Position numbers and translations under genes: made by a program. DNA of 64,000 nt, taken from contig NC_084922.1 of NCBI RefSeq assembly GCF_958298935.1, positions 17,176,501 through 17,240,500 on the forward strand, in the 5' to 3' direction. The DNA comes from Phragmites australis (lineage: Eukaryota; Streptophyta; Magnoliopsida; Poales; Poaceae). Positions 22,878 through 34,959 of this stretch are shown here, in pieces (within the stretch, counting starts at the first letter, position 1; each line of letters starts with the position of its first letter). A model generated the notes under the pieces. That model was not told where the DNA came from. It saw only the letters and a list, made by a program, of their open reading frames with translations, and searched no databases.

Positions 22878-23010
22878 TATATGGGGCACTATGAATAGCT
22901 GCAAAGCTAACGTCCGTACATCCGATATATCGCACGCTGTAAACTATATGGGGGCACTATGAATAGCTGCAAAGCTAACGTCGGGACATCCGATATATCG
23001 CACGCTGTAA
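22878..23010. repeat. Tandem duplication, 2 copies of about 67 bp
   Basis: Copies 22,878-22,944 and 22,945-23,010 start TATATGGGG and run through CACTATGAATAGCTGCAAAG to CGATATATCGCACGCTGTAA. They differ at only a few positions, so the duplication is recent. Confidence 0.9.
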
Positions 23011-23141
23011 TTACTCGTCGCAATATTGAAGACTAACATCTGTAATATTTGAAATTAATATTCGTAACATTAAAAAATACATCAAAAAAGCATATAGATC
23101 CGGACTCGAAAAAATTATCCATTTGAGTTAATTCCTATATT

Positions 23142-23560
23142 ACAAGATGCAATATACGAAAATAACTTCTGCAACAAAATTTTATAATGTCTGAAACATT
23201 CAATTTGAACGTTTGAAACGTTGGAGATGTGAAAATATATGAATCACCTCGAATGGATAATTTTTCGGATCCGGATCTGTAAAAAGAGGTTTCGGGATGC
23301 AACGTTCTTGAAGAACTTCTGCAACAAATTTTCATAACGTCTGAAATATTAAATTTGAATGTCTGAAATATTAGAGATATATAGGGTTTAGCTCGAATGG
23401 ATAATTTTTTTATCCAGATCTATTCGTAAGAGATTTCAGGATGCAACATACGAAAATAACTACAACATATATTTTTATAACGTTTGAAATATTAAATTTA
23501 AGTATCTGAAATATTATAGATACGAAAATATTTTTAAACCGATCTAATAATACTATGAAC
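23142..23560. repeat. Tandem repeat, about 3 copies of 120-156 bp
   Basis: Each copy starts near GATGCAA, then has ACTTCTGCAACAAA-like, GTCTGAAATATTAAATTTGA and GAATGGATAATTTTT words, and ends in TTTCGGG/TTTCAGG. Copies begin at about 23,146, 23,297 and 23,441; the last is partial. A palindrome TCCGATATATCGGA follows at about 23,577 and echoes the CCGATATATCG words of the duplication upstream. The whole block 22,870-23,640 may be one element. Confidence 0.75.
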
Positions 23561-23639
23561 TGAGTGGATCATCCGTCCGATATATCGGACATATTAAAGG
23601 GGGCATTTCCGCTATAAATAGAATAGCAATGGCCTCTAA

Positions 23640-25304
23640 GACTAGTTCTTATCCTGTATGTCCAGAATCTCACGAAAAGCAAGTCCCCGCACACCATATC
23701 CGATATGGAGAGGTATGCCATGCCGCGCTCCGAAGTCGCCTTTTATAATTTTATTTTTCCTTTTGCTGTTAATTTTCAATACTGGCCATAGAGGTGGCAT
23801 TTTGTATGGATAAGGAGCATCTGAAAGAGGGTAGGGATTCCAGGTAAATTGGGTATCAAGAGATCTGATATGTGGCAGCTTGTAACTTGCTACGGAAAAG
23901 AAAGGAACCACATGACACATGGGTATGACATTTACACGCAAGAGTGGCTACTCCAAATTGAAGATCAATTCTCTAGCGGAGAAATTTCAAGAATCTTTAA
24001 TCGAAAGACATTCCCTGCTTTTGGTCAAATCACTCGTATGCTCTAAGTAGGTGTCCAGATAAGCGATTAGAAGCAATATTCTTTTTAGCTGGTACGGTTG
24101 TACTCAAGGACGTGTAAGAATGACGAGAGATGAAGAGTTTCTGAAGCCCTGTTTGTGCAAGGTCAAATTGCAGATAACATTTCATTTGATTTCCTGCAGA
24201 GTTGGTAACATTTGGCTCACATATTATCTGTAATCAAAATAATTGCCAGGCAAATTAAATGAAGTGATATAAAACATGCAATTTTCATGTAAGGAAGGAA
24301 TCGAAACTACATACAAAAAAACAATAATAGCAAAAAGGTTATACTGTAGCAAAACGGCAACAGCTGTGACAGAGCAGTTAAATAGGTAACACTGTCTCAA
24401 CACTCTTGCTTTAAGAGAGTTCTTCGACTTTCCATATCGGGCGAACTGTAACACGACTTTCCTTAAATTTAATTGTGAAATAGCAATATCATAGTCATTA
24501 CACAGGTTTCTTGAAGATTTACCATCTGGCTAGTAGTACTTCGTAAAGGCAGCATATAGGGCTCGGAAAACTGTCCCATCATTGATAAAACTAGTTTTCA
24601 GCAGCTTCACTATCTCGCAAATACAACCGAACTCCTCAAGCTTGCTATCTAAATCATGCTCTCTTTAATCAGTAACTTGGAGACACTGAAACAACATGCA
24701 TCAGTTCTCTACATCCTTGAGAAAGATGCCAAGCTTTCGGAAAATCTAAGCATTACGGTATCCATGGTCCCTCCCTGGCACAACCATGTTCTCCCACTGA
24801 GCATCACAAAAATAACCAATCCTTTTTTTAGCAGATTCGCATGTCGAATCCAATCTTTAATTTGAGATCACGTTCACAGATGATGTAGCTTCGAATGTCA
24901 AATGCATAGAATTGCCAACTGCTGTGAAACAGAGTCACTGACTATTGGACATCACAAAATTTTTTGGAGTAGATGCTTTGAATTGACCTAAACAAAAGTC
25001 AAACACGAAAAAAAAATGACTGAAATTTTTGAGTGGTTAGTTTCTGTTCCATTTTCTTTTTTACATTCCTACTGGCTGTATCCCGTATTCCTCGCATCTA
25101 TGAGCTATATGGCTAGGCCTGTCCTTTGAGTGAAGAGCTAGGGGACACTTTAGTGGCCTAACCTTCATAGACGGGGACAATATGCAAAGCATATATGCGC
25201 AGGTGTCCTCAAGAACAATTCCAGATGATAGCTTCTCTAAACCTATGATTTGTAGCATCGCAGTTAAAGAATGGAAGTTGCAACATATCTCAAGTCAAAA
25301 ATCA
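23640..25304. other. Unassigned region with a possible gene relic on the minus strand
   Basis: No intact gene. On the minus strand 24,657-24,529 reads protein-like text (HDLDSKLEEFGCICEIVKLL, then NDGTVFRALYAAFTKYY) ending in a stop. Upstream pieces near 24,700-24,830 also read plausibly (IGYFCDAQWENMVVPGRDHG) but are broken. A TTGTTTCAG acceptor-like site precedes the last piece. It may be a decayed multi-exon gene. I cannot name the family. Confidence 0.25.
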
Positions 25305-25313
25305 CGATAGGAA

Positions 25314-26145
25314 GGGATAAATGCAAAAACACTCCCAAAAGTCACTTGGATTTTAACTTTCCCTTCCAAAAGTTGTTTTGTTGCAAAAAAATCCCTTAAA
25401 GGTTTGATTTTGTTGCAAAAACACCCCTAAAAATTCAAACAAAATTACAAAAATTACAAAAAATTCTAAAAAAAAACTAGAGACAATTATAAGACCTTTT
25501 GTGAAATTTATTTTCAAAAATAATATCCTTTGCATCATATTTCATGGAGAGTAAGTTTGAAAAAAAGAAAAACGTGCAACTCATTTATTAATTCGAGTTA
25601 AATGCATAGTTAATTATTTACTAATCCAAAAATCATGAAACAAAATTTTTTAGTCTTATTACATGATCCTCTATCTTGTAAAAATACATAAAATCTTGAA
25701 ATAGTTATTGTAACGTGCATGATTGAGTAAATGTGTTGCAGATAGATTAATTCATAACTAATCTATAACACCCCCAATATTAGTGAAACCACTTTTATTA
25801 GTTTACTTAAACAATTATTTGTGTAGGAAAAATAATGGTAGATATGATAAAGTTAAAATAACATGAGTTAATAAATGAGCTACGCATTTTTTTTCTCCAA
25901 ACTTCCTCTCCATGAAATATGATGCAAAGGATATTATTTTTGAAAAAACATTTCACAGAAGGTCTTAGAATTATCTCTAGTTTTTTTTAGAATTTTTTAA
26001 TGATTTTTTAATTTTTTTTAATTTTTAGGGGGGTTTTTAAACAAAGTCAAACTTTTGGGAGTTTTTTACAACAAAATAATTTTTAGAGGGAAAGGTAAAA
26101 TCCAAGTGACTTTTAGGTTTTTTTTTTTTTTTTTGCAGTTTTCCC
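25314..26145. mobile_element. MULE-like non-autonomous element with long inverted repeats, TSD CGATAGGAA
   Basis: CGATAGGAA (9 bp) flanks both ends at 25,305-25,313 and 26,146-26,154. The left end GGGATAAATGC matches the reverse complement of the right end, GGGAAAACTGC. The inverted repeats continue inward over about 200 bp (AAAAGTCACTTGGATTTTA, later CTAGAGA...AAGACCTT and AATATCCTTTGCATCATAT on both arms). Long TIRs with a 9-bp duplication are typical of Mutator-like elements. There is no transposase. The central core is related to that of the element at 5,622-6,787. Confidence 0.85.
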
Positions 26146-26287
26146 CGATAGGAAAGGGTAATGAGTGAGTTGCATGTGCAGGGTTAGAGCAGTGGAGTAC
26201 AGTACATTTAATATCATGAATTCATGATAACAACGTGAACATTAGGAGCGAAAGGTTATTCACAGGTTATCTTTAAAAACTGTTTCG

Positions 26288-26359
26288 GTCAGAAATAGTT
26301 ATTGAGAATACAATAGAGAATTGTCAGAAATAGTTATTGAGAATACAATAGAGAATTGT
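26288..26359. repeat. Tandem duplication, 2 copies of about 36 bp
   Basis: AGAAATAGTTATTGAGAATA followed by CAATAGAGAATTGT occurs twice back to back with no difference visible. It lies 24 bp left of the solo LTR. Confidence 0.9.
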
Positions 26360-26382
26360 GTTATTAACGATGGGTGATTGAT

Positions 26383-29300
26383 TGTCACATCCAATTTTAA
26401 TGGCTAAAATTAGATGCGGTTTATGTGTACCTAAGATGTTCAACACACATAAGAACGTCACAGGTGAAGTAACAAAAAACAATATTTTTATTAAATAAAC
26501 GTTAAACTCATATTGTCTTCTAAGAAGATATCTGCAGCAGAATAGAAGCACTGGTGCCCAACAACACCGCAGGTAACTGACCGGAAGACACGCGCCTAGA
26601 ACGTCACAACCTCGTCTTGATAGTCTTCAACATCTTCACTCACTAAGCAGCAGCACACATGTCGCATGGTGTAGGGAAAATAGCAAGTGTGAGTACATAG
26701 AGTACTCAGCAAGTGGGGGAAAGTAATGATATGCAGGTTTATATCAAGAATAGGCTAACATATGGTATAATTGCGTAAATGCGAGTAATGAAAACATATT
26801 TGGACTCAAAGCATTAAGAAAGTATTAAGTGAATGTAACCCATACAGTCCAACACCTAGCACACAAGGCTCCCCACCTTGCACACCATAACATTCTAGTA
26901 CTCCCTGTACCAGAACCATAACGACATCTAGTACTCCTTGTACCAGAACCATAACCACAACCAAAACCACAACCACAACCACAACCGCAATCATCTAGTA
27001 CTCTCTATACCAGAATCATAACCACAACCCACTAATCATGTGAGGATCCAAGTCTCTCATATCCGTGAGCATGGCTGTTATAACAGTTTTACACTCTGCA
27101 GAGGTTGTCCAGCTTTCCACACGAGTCAGTGAATTTCATGTTGCCGTGTTCGCGAAACACTTAACACACGCCAGTGGTGTGCCACCAAGAATCACTGTAT
27201 GATAATTTCCACTAACCAGAGATTAATCCAGTATGTGTCTGCCCACTAGGTTTCACCGCCAGGATTTACGCAAGCTAAGCTCCTACACAGAAGCTCCCTT
27301 TTGTGCTGACCCAACACACACTGGATAGACTCTAATCAGTATGTCATGCCTTACCCATATCAGCCTCGTGGTTGGTACGTTACTTCTTGGGTTGTCGCTC
27401 CACAAACCGGTCCTTACTTAGGTTACTTGAGCAAACACTAAACCAACATCATAACCATGAGAACCATCAAAACCACTTTGCTCAAGGCCTAAGATTCCAT
27501 GTTGCTAGACCATTAACCAGTTAACCAATATTGTTGCATGTGTTCATTAGTCAAGTATATGGCACTTCCCTGTATCCCAAAAGCATGGCTAAGAAATCCA
27601 CCCATAAAAGACATCTAACCATAGACCATCTAGGTTCCAAGGGATGATAAGGAAAAATCTAGGGAAAACCCTAACATAGGTGACTACCCATCATATTGAC
27701 AGACATTGCATGCAATTTCATTAAAACAAAATATTTAAAAACATAGGTTCAATATGATCAAGGACACTTGCATTTTTCCCAATGCTGCTCAGTGTTGTCG
27801 AAATCTTGGTCTTGAAGTCCCTCGAACTGCTCCGGAACGTTATCGACTAATCGCGACAACTACCGACAAACAACACAAAAGAAAACACTAAGAACAATAT
27901 ACCAAACATCATCAAAACACTTTTAAAACACTATGGTTGGATATGGAAGATTTTAGAAATATTTAGATGCAAGAATCGTCTAAATCGGAGTCAAGATGAA
28001 AAGAGAATAGCTTTCGAGAGATGGATTAAGTTGAAAAGGAAAAATTAATTTACCGAAACTATCTTCCTATGGGAAAAATTTTATTGCATAATCACCGTGT
28101 CAGGCTTGACAACATTATTGTGCAAGATTCAAGAAGTGTATGGTAGACTAGACTTCGCTGACTAGGCTAAGGAGAATGATGTGGTGCTGATTTGGTATGC
28201 TATGCAAGTACCATCTTGATTAAAGAAAGGATACACTGAGATCTAGTATCGACCACCTATGATGGATCAAAAATGCCGAAGGTTGCGCTTCTAGGTTAAG
28301 GATACTACTGGTCACTCTATGTAGTGATGTGGTTCGGGTTTCGTCGGAGATGACGATCGGGCATGTGGCCACAGATATCGATATCGGGCTCCAGTGGTGT
28401 TTCAGTGAAACGAGGCAAGCATGGCGTAGAACGCAGAGAGACTAACTTAGCGGTATGGTTGGTTTTGGAAGGGGTCATCCGAGGTAGCGGCAAAACAATG
28501 ATGACTGCTTCTAGGTTTGGTGGTGACCGCGAACAGATGTAGGAACGAAGACGCTAGCGTTCCCAGAGATTGACTATGAAATTTGAGAAACCGTTTGAAC
28601 AAAGATGTTCATATAACCCGGGAACACAATGTTACGGCATAGTTTCGGGTATATCATCCACTGAGAGGAAGAACGATCAGCAGAGATGAAACGGGTGATG
28701 GCTGTGACATGCTGTGGTTGGCAATGGCGTCCTGGTCATGTCGCTGCACAGACGGGATGGGCTCCTAGGGTCACGTAGAAGACTCCATGGGACATGCCGT
28801 GACGCATTTGGTGCATCCATACGACTTTCGTATTGACGGGGGACGCGAATGCAAATCCGGTGCGCGTGCAGAACGCGTCCAGAAACTGGACAGCGGGTAT
28901 GTCGACCTTGATTAAGGTAGTTTGGCTGCTCTACTGGCCGAACTAGTTTGTGAGGGCGTGGGGAACATCATGGGACATGTGCTGGTGAAAGGGCATGGCA
29001 AACGGTGCACTAGTTGGCCAGGAACGTCGATGCCAATCGGCTACAGCATGGCTGTCCCGTGGCTGTCCGCGACGGCGACGACCGTGGCGGCGTAGATCGG
29101 GCTTTGGCCGGGGCTAGGGCTTGACTAGGGACTTAGTATGATGCTAAAACAGTAGTAAGGGAGGAGAAGAAGGGGTCCTCACCTTGCTTTGATGGTGGAA
29201 GAAGGAGAATTCGCGGAGAAGACGACGTAGCGCATCACGTGTGGCGGCGGGGGCGGCTCCAGCGAATGGCGGCTCTTCGGCGACGTACGGGCAGGGCAGC

Positions 29301-30354
29301 AGCGACTTCTAGGGCTTGTGGGCATGGAATAGAGGTAGGAGAGGGCGTGCAACTCATATATATATATGACTAGGGGCGACTGGTTGAGGTGGAGTCCAAA
29401 CCGAACACGAATTGGATTCGAGTTCGAGTCGGTTACGGTTTCCTTTTTCGCAGCTTTGTATTTCGAGGATGATATCTCCCTCGTCCGGACTCCAAATTGG
29501 ACGTTTCTTGATTCTAAATTGTAGTACTCGAAAATATCTATAACTTTGGTAGTCATTGGAACTTTTTAAAACGCCATCTTGATTTCCAAAAATGAACCAC
29601 AAGATAAACTGTTTGAACTCGGACTTCTCTGCGCAGCACTGATTTCGAGGGCCGTAACTCCCAGATCCATTATCTAAAAGAGGACTTCCATAGGTTCAAA
29701 TCGAAGCTCTCGACGAGGCCTGCAACTTTGGTATTGTCAAGATTTGCATTTAAAGCCGTTTTGAACTCCGAAACGTCATACGAAGATGAGGGTGTCCAGG
29801 ACTCCGCGAAAATTTACAGATTTCGTGGATTCTTTGTTGGGCCATCTAGAAGACTTGGCTAAGGGTTTGTACTTGAGCAAGATTGAGCCCAAACACACTT
29901 TAGGTATATCTAGGATTTAGAAAAGAAACTTTTACAGAGAAATTTGAATAGGGTTTGAATTTAAGAAAGAGGAGAGATTGACTTTAAACAAGGATTTGGA
30001 TAAGATTTGAATTGAACTGAAGAAGGATCATGTATGATCAAGGATTGAATAGATGATGAATTCAAGGACTTTGAATTCCAACCATTAAGATCCTTAACTT
30101 ATTCACTACTGAGTTTTGTAAAACCTTTTCAAAATCTTTTTCACTCAAAACACCAAAGAGAAAGAAAACGAAAAAGAACTCTAATGCATTTACCTGGCTC
30201 CTAACAAAACTCAGCATGCAATGCACACAAAATAATAACCTATATTGATTGATTGATTAAGAAAATAGGTCTTAAACCTATTCTACTGGTGAAGCTATTC
30301 AATTATCTTGGAAAATTTTAGAAATTTGAGAAATCTGAAAATCAGGGTGTTACA
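26383..30354 (-). mobile_element. Solo LTR, 3,972 bp, TSD TTGAT
   Basis: It begins TGTCACATCC and ends CAGGGTGTTACA. TTGAT occurs immediately left (26,378-26,382) and right (30,355-30,359). It is similar over its whole length to the two LTRs of the complete element at 41,326-51,355, so it is a solo LTR left after recombination between LTRs. By that comparison it lies on the minus strand, with a TATA-like run at about 29,357-29,369. It differs from the others by an expanded AACCAC-rich tract near 26,930-27,020. Open frames inside it are not conserved between copies in a way that suggests a gene. Confidence 0.93.
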
Positions 30355-30359
30355 TTGAT

Positions 30360-31380
30360 GGAATTGTTATTTGGAGTCTTTGGTTTGCACAACATGTTTC
30401 AATTATGTTTGATTTTGTTCATAGCTAATCGGAGGTAAAAATAGAGGATGATGGAGAGATATGTTTTTTCTCATGATGTGTAGGTATATGAATGTAACAT
30501 GACGGTCAACGGCAAGGCAGTGAAGGGCAAGTGGAGGTTTGGTGTCGACGGACCGTGCTAGGCCGGATGGAGACATAGTCGATCCGCATCACTTATATGG
30601 AGGGCGCAAGAAAACATAGTGGGAAGAAAAGGTGACAATGAAGATGGCAAGTCAAGAGGCGGCCCGGTGGTAGGAGCGCAGAGACTTGAAGGCGTCAAAG
30701 GTCATGGCGGAGGTCGGACACGCGTCGACATGGATGAGTCATGCCTATAAAGTTTTAGTTGGGTAGTTTATTAATTGCAAACATGGGTTCAATATGATCA
30801 ATTAGTTAGGATTTGCCTTTATCGAGGACACCTCTCTGTCCTTCCTCATAATCAGGGTCTTCTGGGTTCCTCCCGACCAAGTCCTTCCCTTCACCTCCTT
30901 CCTTATATTATTTGTCATCTTCTTGTACTTCTAACCTATGCGGTTTAACATCGATAAGCACTCAATCGAATAAACCTAAGTTCGAACATAAGAACAACTT
31001 CAAATCCAAATGAACTCCAAAGCAAAGAAAGAATACCAAGGTTTAACAAATCAGTTATGGCATTGAGTTCTAATAATGTGATGGACTCTCCTATTATCGA
31101 CGACTATGTGAACCGGAAGTATGCAAACTAAGTGTGATTATTTGGTGAAAATCAGATCAAGTTATTATTGTACACTATTATACAACTTAAAACAAAATAA
31201 ACTCAAATGCAAATAAGTTCAAAGACATATTCAAATGAATTCCAAAATTTATGACATTGGTTTGGTTGGAGAAGATTTGCGTAAAGATAAATTTAGGTAA
31301 AATAATTATCAAAACTAGAGTTGAAACGTATGATAAATGACTCTTGGGAGATTTGCCAAAAGGTTAATTTAAAAAAGGGA
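30360..31380. other. Non-coding sequence, nothing recognised
   Basis: Mixed-composition DNA between the solo LTR and the Gypsy fragment. No open frame, terminal repeat or tandem array stands out. Confidence 0.4.
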
Positions 31381-31384
31381 AAAG

Positions 31385-32138
31385 GGATAATATTCCCTTA
31401 ACAATCCGCTACGGGCTCCGGGCTGACCAGTGTGGTGAGTTTTGCCAAGTGGCTCTTTAGGGTTTAGAAGGCTACCTACTGCTCATCCGTCCATCTGAAT
31501 GGATTCGAGCCATGTAAGACCTGAAGGAATAGCAAACTCTTCTCCGCACATTGAGTTATGAAACAATTCAGCGAGGTCTCCTTTCCGACCAACCGTTGCG
31601 TTTCCTTAATGTACCTAGGGGTGTCATCTCCACGATGGTTCGTATTTTATCTGGATTGGCCTCGATGTCCCTTTGAGATACCAAACATCCCAGTAGTTGG
31701 CCTAAGTGGACATCAAAGAAACATTTCTCTAGATTCATTTGTAAGCATGCCCTCCTGAGGTTAGCAAAGGTTTCTTCTAGGTCGGTGTCATGATCCCCTT
31801 CGCAGTGACTTTGAACTGTGACATCATCAACAAACGCGGCCACATTGCAGTTTAGCTATGTCTAAAGGACCTTGCTTATCAACGACGCAAAGGTGGTCTT
31901 GGTCTTGTGAAGGACAAAATGCATCCGAACATAGCAGTAAGTCCCAAAAGGCGTGATGAAGCTTGCCTTCGCTTCATCCTCTTTGACCATCCAAACTTGG
32001 TGGTACCTGAAGTACGTATCTAGGAAACTCATCAACTATAACCCTACAGTTGTATCAACTAGCTAGTCTATCCGAGCTAGGGGAAAGTAATCCTACATGA
32101 ATGCTTTGTTTATATCAGTGAAATCCACGCACATTCAC
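31385..32138 (-). pseudogene. Gypsy Tat-lineage reverse transcriptase fragment
   Basis: Reading down from 32,138, the minus strand gives MCVDFTDINKAF, then after breaks the catalytic box region AFVDDVTVQSH (31,843-31,568, with FVDD as the YxDD box), CFFDVHLGQLLGCLVSQRDI and EANPDKIRTIV. It fades into RNase H-like sequence near 31,400. It is related to, but clearly different from, the RT at 227-1,036. No LTR or other domain accompanies it. The upstream side is cut abruptly by CACTA sequence. Confidence 0.85.
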
Positions 32139-32277
32139 CACAATCGATGTATGGACAACACATGTATTGAGACTGTGTATTTAACTTGTTCGTCGCTGCT
32201 TGTACCAGGAAACAATCCACGCCGTTCTTGTACTCTGCACTCAAACGGTTCGCATCATACATCCATCTTCTGTCCAT
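32139..32277 (-). pseudogene. First exon of TNP2-like transposase (truncated)
   Basis: From the ATG at 32,277 the frame reads MDRRWMYDANRLSAEYKNGV and continues to NTQSQYMCCPYIDCGE, the conserved N-terminal zinc-binding start of CACTA TNP2 proteins. It then runs without a splice signal into Gypsy-derived sequence, which marks the chimeric junction. Confidence 0.85.
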
Positions 32278-33479
32278 CTTAATTATATCATTATTGTAAA
32301 TCCAAATTCATAACATCTAGAACATTTTGCGATCACCAACAAATAAATTACCTCATCATCTCCTACTGGCAATTGGCCCGAGTTGGAGGAGCCGCCTTTT
32401 GCATGCTTTCACGTCCGCTTCCGATGAGTATTTGTTAGTTCCATCCCTACAAATTTTCTTTATTATTCAACACCTTATCTATGACTCATTAAGGAAACAT
32501 GAAAAATAAATACGCTCATACATAAATATAATTGTATCTTACTACATACCTAAATATCATGGTAAAATTTTCTAATTCATTAAAAATCAAAATAAATACA
32601 CTCATACCTAAAGTTTTCATATTAGGAACATGCTAATTAATTAAAATAGAAAAAAATATAATTAGAGCTTTCTACATGCCTAAATATCATGGCTATTTTT
32701 TCTAATTCACTAAAAATCAACCATAAATATGTTCATACCTAAAGTTTATATGTTGAAGCTTGCTAATTAATTAAAATATAAAAAATATAATTGGAGTTTG
32801 CTATATACCTTAATATCATGGCTAAATTTTTTAATTCATTAAAAACCAATAATAAATATGCTCATACATATAGCTAAGTAAATCAATAATAAAGACACTT
32901 TCCACCATAATTGAAGCTTCCATATCATAAATGATGTATAATTGCATCTACATTATCTCAAAATATCAGGGCGATAGGTTCATCTCCATCATTTCAAAAT
33001 CTAGAGTAATTTAGCAAATAAAATTCAAATAGAAATGGATTGGAGAGGAAGTTACACACCTTGGAACACCTAGGGTATGAAGATTCCTCAAAATTTTGAA
33101 GCCACCAAGATCCTGGTGAGCAAAAATGGCAGCCACCCAGCAAGAACAGAGCTCCTCTCTGTTGTGCTCGAGCTTGCGGAAGGAGATGACGACTTTTATA
33201 TAGCCGGGACATCACTGCCAGCTCATGTAACCAGCCTGCAGTGATGTTATGCTATCACTGTCGGCCGGTGAATTAAGTCGATAGTGATGAGGGACTAGGG
33301 CATCACTGCTTGCTCAATCCATCGACCGACAATGATGACCCTTATCACTGTTGGTTTATAAGCCACAATGGCTGATTCTTCCCGCGCGGCTTATGAACCA
33401 ACAGTGATACCCCAGCACTGCCGACCCATTATGAACCGGCAGTGATGTACCGGCATATAAGGCCAATTCTATAATAGTG
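32139..33479 (-). mobile_element. 5' fragment of a second CACTA transposon
   Basis: The right end on the minus strand is CACTATTATAGAATT (33,479-33,465). Subterminal motifs (CCGGCAGTGATG, ATCACTGCC and variants) fill about 33,200-33,450. At the other end the minus strand carries the first TNP2 exon. The rest of the transposase is missing because the sequence switches to Gypsy RT at about 32,138. The middle (32,290-33,190) is AT-rich non-coding spacer, comparable to that of the first CACTA. Confidence 0.85.
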
Positions 33480-33482
33480 TGT

Positions 33483-34955
33483 GCATGCGTCTGCGTGTTG
33501 TACTGAGGTTTATCAAAAACAATCTTATTTGTTTACATTTCTTTTTGGTTGCTCCGTATCCAACAGTATATTTCTCAGTATTTATAGTCTCATGTGTGGA
33601 ATAACTTTCAATTACTTTTACAAAAAGTGTGTACAGAAGCATATAGACACATTTAGCCCTAATAGATCACCCCGTCGAATGGTAGCCCTTGAATCACTAA
33701 AGACCACCGGTTAAAAAAAAAATTGGAAGCCCTAAAAGGGTACTTCAATGTACTACCATCTTTTAGAGTGTTTGTTCCAAAAGAGTTATAAAGTTTTGAG
33801 TCACTTTTTTACGTCCAACTTAAGATGATGCCTACTATTTTGTTACACCCTTCACTTAATTTGAGAAGGTGATATTATGATGTCAAAAAAATCCAACTTC
33901 AATTATGGATATCCATGATAATATAATACATATATGTTTAAAACTAATAGAGTATGTTTTATAAAACTAACTAATATTATTGGAAATTCTATCATGAAAC
34001 TACACTATGAAGAATCGATTCGCAAAACTATACTATTGACATTTTGTATCGCAAAATTACACTTTTTTTGGAATCAATTTCTTTTATTGATTCATATCAC
34101 AAAACTATATTTTTTAAACCCTAATGCAAGTCTAGTTTTGCAGTATGGAATGACAATAAATGTGCGGTTCTGCTTGATGAAGCGACAATATAAGTGTAAT
34201 TTTGTTAGATTCCAGAAGGTGTAGTTTGGTGATACTATTATCAATAAATGTTTCAGAAAAAAGAATAAAATGTAATTTTGCAATAGTTTTTTGAGTCGTA
34301 GTGTACTTATGTGAAATTTGATGGTCCTACTAAAATCATAGCATTTTTGTTGTCACAATTTATTTAGTTTTAGCATCTAAATAGCCGTCAAATAGAACTT
34401 TTACTATTGATTTCCACTAGAATGTATTATTATAGCATTATGAACGAAATTGCTGTTCGAGACAACTCTACCTTTGTCACTTTCAAACGAGCATAAAGAC
34501 ATGTTTCAGTATTTGGACAACATGGGACCCAAAATAACATTTTTGTACTACTGCAGAAAGTATAAGTATTTTGTAGGTATCCATATTGATTACACATGTG
34601 ACGATAGCGTACATCAAAACTGAAGTAGTTTGACTACATAAATTTAAGAACGACACTTGGCTCTATAACATTTTTTTTGTTATCACATGAATTCTGCAAT
34701 ATTAACCTTTTTGACAAGACATTTGGTAGGCAGTGATCAAACACTTGACGGAGGATGACATGATGAGCGCACCGAGAAACTACTTGAAGTGCTAGTCGGA
34801 AATGAATAGGGGGGACATTTTGTGATTTGACATTATAGATTTCGCATTCATGATCTTCTACTCCGAGATTAGATTTCGAAATTCACCGCTCTTTATATTT
34901 GCTATTTTGAAACTATTTTTTTTTCTTTCTGAATAACACATGAAAAGACCCTAAT
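33483..34955. other. AT-rich non-coding sequence
   Basis: AT-rich DNA with scattered repeated words such as CAAAACTA and AATTACA between 34,010 and 34,300. There is no recognisable gene and I could not pair terminal repeats. Confidence 0.4.
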
Positions 34956-34959
34956 AACC

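Noticed and set aside
26890..27025. CRISPR-like repeats
   Set aside because: The repeats are short, irregular and without unique spacers. They are a VNTR in a plant LTR.
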